NCBI GenBank assembly: GCA_964607765.1
Contig: CAZSNT010000267.1
Location: forward strand, 1 to 8,954
Reading direction: 5' to 3'
Length of the DNA stretch: 8,954 nt
Origin: CAZSNT01 sp964607765
GTDB taxonomy: Bacteria; Verrucomicrobiota; Lentisphaeria; Oligosphaerales; JABHEG01
Shown: positions 7,138 through 8,954 of the stretch, piece after piece
How the letters are laid out: each line of letters begins with the position of its first letter
Position numbering within the stretch: the first letter of the stretch is position 1
Notes under the pieces: generated by a model
Told to the model about the DNA's origin: nothing
The model's input: only the letters and a program-made list of their open reading frames with translations
Database searches by the model: none
Translations under genes and position numbers: made by a program

Positions 7138-8715
7138 ATGAAAGCAATGGGGCTTGCAGTTGCAGTACTGGGCGCTGTCGTGATCGCCACGTGGGCGCAG
7201 GAACGGATGCCGCCCTCGGCGGGCCGCTCGCCACGCCGAGACGAACGCGGCAGAGACAGGACGGCGACGCTCACAGCGGACCAGAAGAAGAAAGTCGCGT
7301 CCATCCTGGCGAGGTACGACGCATCCACACTCACTGCCGAAGACGCCAAAGCCATCCACGCAGCATTCCGCAGCGCCGGCATCCGGGGCGGCCCGGCCAG
7401 GGGAGCCGTAGTCAAAGCGGCCGGCTTCGACCCACGGCGCCTGCGCGACCTGGCGCCGCCACCGGATCGGCCTGGGGGATCCGGCCCCCAGCGGTCTGCG
7501 ACCGACGGGCAGGCTGGCCGGGGGCGCGACCGTGACGGACAGCCGTCGCGAGAAAGACAGCGGCGGTACTCGGTCGAGCAGGCTGTGTCGGACCGCGCCC
7601 AGCTTCACACCATTGCGTTCAGCGCACTCGCGTTCGTCACGGGCGACTTCGCTGCCTCCACGTTCCTCCCGCCCGGCAAGGTGTGTGACTACTTCGGATT
7701 CCAGTACATGCGCGACATCGACGCGGCCGGAAAAGGACACAACCCCATGTTCCTTGGCCGGGTGGCCTGTAATGTCCTGCACATCCTCACCGACACACAG
7801 CTCAGACTATTCCAGGACCTGGCCGCGGAACAGGCCCCGCAGTTCGAGCAATTGGCGGCCAAGCGACTGCCGCTCATCAACGCGTTCCATCGGCAGTTGG
7901 ACAACGAAATGCCGAGAGGAAGCACGGGCATTGACCGAGGCGCGGTCAGCAACTGCGTCGGCGATATTTTCAGCCTCGACGCGCAGCTCAGCTATCGCCG
8001 AGCCGACGTGTTCGGAAAAGTGGCAGCATCCCTGACCCCGGAACAGAAGGCCTATCTCGGCAAGATGAAGTTCGGCGACTTCAGCACCTGGCCCGAGCTC
8101 GACGAACGGAACACGCTCAGGCGTTCAGGTCGTGGAGCGTCGCGTCTCTACAGGGTCGCCTGCATGACCTATGCCAGCGAGTTCTTCAGTTGGTACGCCG
8201 GATCTGTCGAAGCTGACGTCTACTTCTGCCCGGAGCGGCACGGCACGTACTTCGGCGGCTTCTACATGAAAGACATGCCGGCCATGGGCAAACGCGATTA
8301 CGACATCAGCACCTCGATCACCGGCAACAGCGGAAGGACGTTCCTCGAACTGCTCAACGCTGAGCAACGCAGACACATCACCTCGATCATCGACCAGCAG
8401 CGCGATGCGATGCGTGAGGTGATTGAGGTGCGCCGCCGGATCTCGACCGAGCTGCGCAGATTCCTCGATGGCGAACGGGCTGACCAGAGGAAAGTGCTCG
8501 CCCTGGGGCGGCGTTACGGTGAGCTGGACGGGCACATGTCCTGGATGTATGCCACGGCATTCGCGAAGGTTGGTCAGACATTGACCGACCGGCAGCGGGC
8601 AGCCATGCACAAGCTCCGCAATCTCGATGATTACCCGTCCCGGGACATCTTCCTGTACTCCCGCCCCATGCCCAACGCCCGCGTCGGGAGCTCCGACTTC
8701 CTGTTCGCCCCTTGA
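7138..8715 (+). CDS. Exported protein of unknown function with internal duplication and LTxxQ-like motifs
   Basis: I do not recognise a named family. The 525-residue protein starts with a signal peptide (MKAMGLAVAVLGAVVIATWAQ, cleavage likely after A20), supported by AAGGAG seven bases before the ATG. Residues about 42-110 form a small helical region with LTADQKKKV and an LTAEDAKAIHAAFRSAGI helix. An Arg/Gly/Pro-rich linker follows (about 108-146). The rest is two related halves. GDFAASTFLPP...YFGFQYMRDIDAAGK (from 169) matches GSVEADVYFCP...YFGGFYMKDMPAMGK (from 355). Helices with LTDTQ (217-221) match LLNAEQ (405-410), and LTPEQKAYLGKM (299-310) matches LTDRQRAAMHKL (482-493). The offset is 183-189 residues throughout. 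LTxxQ motifs recall Spy/CpxP-type periplasmic helical proteins, but this is far longer and the link is only suggestive. It may be co-transcribed with the metallopeptidase 138 bases upstream. Confidence 0.8.
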   Translation: MKAMGLAVAVLGAVVIATWAQERMPPSAGRSPRRDERGRDRTATLTADQKKKVASILARYDASTLTAEDAKAIHAAFRSAGIRGGPARGAVVKAAGFDPRRLRDLAPPPDRPGGSGPQRSATDGQAGRGRDRDGQPSRERQRRYSVEQAVSDRAQLHTIAFSALAFVTGDFAASTFLPPGKVCDYFGFQYMRDIDAAGKGHNPMFLGRVACNVLHILTDTQLRLFQDLAAEQAPQFEQLAAKRLPLINAFHRQLDNEMPRGSTGIDRGAVSNCVGDIFSLDAQLSYRRADVFGKVAASLTPEQKAYLGKMKFGDFSTWPELDERNTLRRSGRGASRLYRVACMTYASEFFSWYAGSVEADVYFCPERHGTYFGGFYMKDMPAMGKRDYDISTSITGNSGRTFLELLNAEQRRHITSIIDQQRDAMREVIEVRRRISTELRRFLDGERADQRKVLALGRRYGELDGHMSWMYATAFAKVGQTLTDRQRAAMHKLRNLDDYPSRDIFLYSRPMPNARVGSSDFLFAP

Positions 8716-8739
8716 CTTCGTCTCATGCTGATCTATCAT
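8712..8739 (+). promoter_or_regulatory. Strong sigma-70-type promoter overlapping the last stop codon
   Basis: TTGACT (8712-8717) and TATCAT (8734-8739) are 16 bases apart, and each matches consensus at five of six positions. The -35 box includes the TGA stop of the upstream gene. Predicted transcription starts near 8746 and would run into the hairpin-rich region. It is the best promoter match I found in the window. Confidence 0.55.
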
Positions 8740-8782
8740 CCTCTAGACTGGAATGGCGTCAAGATAAGGGGCAGAAACGACC

Positions 8783-8803
8783 CCCACGGCCTTGTGCCGT
8801 GGG
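8783..8803. repeat. Perfect 8-bp stem hairpin A
   Basis: CCCACGGC (8783-8790) pairs with GCCGTGGG (8796-8803) around loop CTTGT. No T-run follows on the plus strand, so it is not a typical intrinsic terminator for the upstream gene. Confidence 0.8.
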
Positions 8804-8836
8804 TGAGCGAGATTGGTCCCGCGGACGAGCGGCGTT

Positions 8837-8896
8837 ACCCCCTCTCCGCGTCCTCCGGGGCGGTTCCACCCGCCTCGGAGGACGCGGAGAGAGGGT
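8837..8896. repeat. Long near-perfect inverted repeat (hairpin B)
   Basis: Bases 8842-8857 pair perfectly with 8876-8891 (16 bp). Outward, after one mismatch (8841/8892), four more pairs follow (8837-8840 with 8893-8896). Inward, a G-T pair (8858/8875) and five G-C pairs (8859-8863 with 8870-8874) close on a six-base loop, TTCCAC. This gives a 27-position stem with a single mismatch. Confidence 0.85.
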
Positions 8897-8933
8897 GTAG
8901 GCAGTCAGCGAGCGTAGTTCTCAAATCGGTTCT

Positions 8934-8954
8934 CCACCGGCGCAGGGCCGGTGG
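8934..8954. repeat. Perfect 8-bp stem hairpin C at the window edge
   Basis: CCACCGGC (8934-8941) pairs with GCCGGTGG (8947-8954) around loop GCAGG. It has the same geometry as hairpin A (8-bp stem, 5-base loop) and a similar arm. The stem ends at the last base of the window, so it may extend further. Confidence 0.75.

Larger units (their letters stand above)
8740..8954 (+). other. Structured non-coding region with three strong hairpins (possible small RNA, leader, or mobile-element end)
   Basis: No convincing coding sequence is present on either strand. Three strong stems stand in a row. The first is CCCACGGC/GCCGTGGG around a five-base loop (8783-8803). The second is a 27-bp stem with one mismatch and one G-T pair (8837-8896). 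The third is CCACCGGC/GCCGGTGG around a five-base loop, ending exactly at the window edge (8934-8954). A minor GTCC/GGAC stem (8816-8826) lies between the first two. The region lies just downstream of a good promoter. It could be a small RNA, a long leader for a gene beyond the edge, or a REP-type/IS200-IS605-type end. It does not match any riboswitch, tmRNA, RNase P or SRP RNA core that I can recall. Confidence 0.5.

Noticed and set aside
8783..8803. Intrinsic terminator of the 7138-8715 gene
   Set aside because: The stem is strong, but no T-run follows it on the plus strand and the promoter-like boxes lie between it and the gene.
8858..8875. tRNA T-arm-like GGCGG-TTCCAC-CCGCC
   Set aside because: The loop does not match TTCRANY, no acceptor, D or anticodon arms can be placed around it, and the bases are better explained as the tip of the long palindrome.
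8712..8900. 62-codon plus-strand ORF at the right edge
   Set aside because: It has no ribosome binding site, starts inside the upstream gene's last codons, runs through both arms of the long palindrome and has an Arg/Gly-rich composition typical of translated GC-rich non-coding DNA.
8783..8954. CRISPR array or tandem repeat
   Set aside because: The three hairpins differ in sequence and length; there are no identical direct repeats with regular spacers.

Overview
The window is GC-rich, densely coding bacterial chromosome with seven protein genes and a structured non-coding stretch at the right edge. The gene content is mainly metabolic. Two neighbouring genes encode predicted exported proteins. 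The high GC, the poorly characterised secreted proteins and the Gram-negative-looking signal peptides would fit an environmental bacterium of the PVC group (Lentisphaerota/Kiritimatiellota) or a phylum such as Hydrogenedentota. No 16S rRNA or other marker gene is present, so this placement is a weak guess.

Positions 1-1763 (minus strand) hold a two-gene unit: an XRE-type regulator with a C-terminal cupin domain, followed 16 bases later by an M20-family, PepT-like metallopeptidase cut off by the left edge. Divergent from it (1857-4092, plus strand) is the threonine degradation operon tdh-kbl. Tdh oxidises L-threonine to 2-amino-3-ketobutyrate, and Kbl splits that with CoA into glycine and acetyl-CoA. 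The short space between the two units holds an imperfect 30-bp dyad that is a good operator candidate. The simplest reading is one amino-acid catabolism locus: the peptidase frees amino acids, Tdh/Kbl degrade threonine, and the cupin regulator controls both sides.

Positions 4190-5101 (minus strand) encode a sugar-phosphate isomerase/epimerase-like TIM-barrel protein, convergent with kbl. Divergent from it, at 5287-6999 (plus), is an exported HExxH metallopeptidase with an N-terminal domain of glutamine-amidotransferase-like character. Next, at 7138-8715 (plus), is a 525-residue exported protein of unknown function, built from an internal duplication of about 185 residues and carrying several LTxxQ-like motifs.

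The last 239 bases (8716-8954) hold no convincing gene. They begin with a near-consensus sigma-70-type promoter that overlaps the stop codon of the last gene. Three strong hairpins follow: 8-bp stem, 27-bp near-perfect stem, 8-bp stem. This is the least explained part of the window. It could be a small structured RNA, a long structured leader of a gene beyond the edge, or an end of a REP/IS200-IS605-like element.
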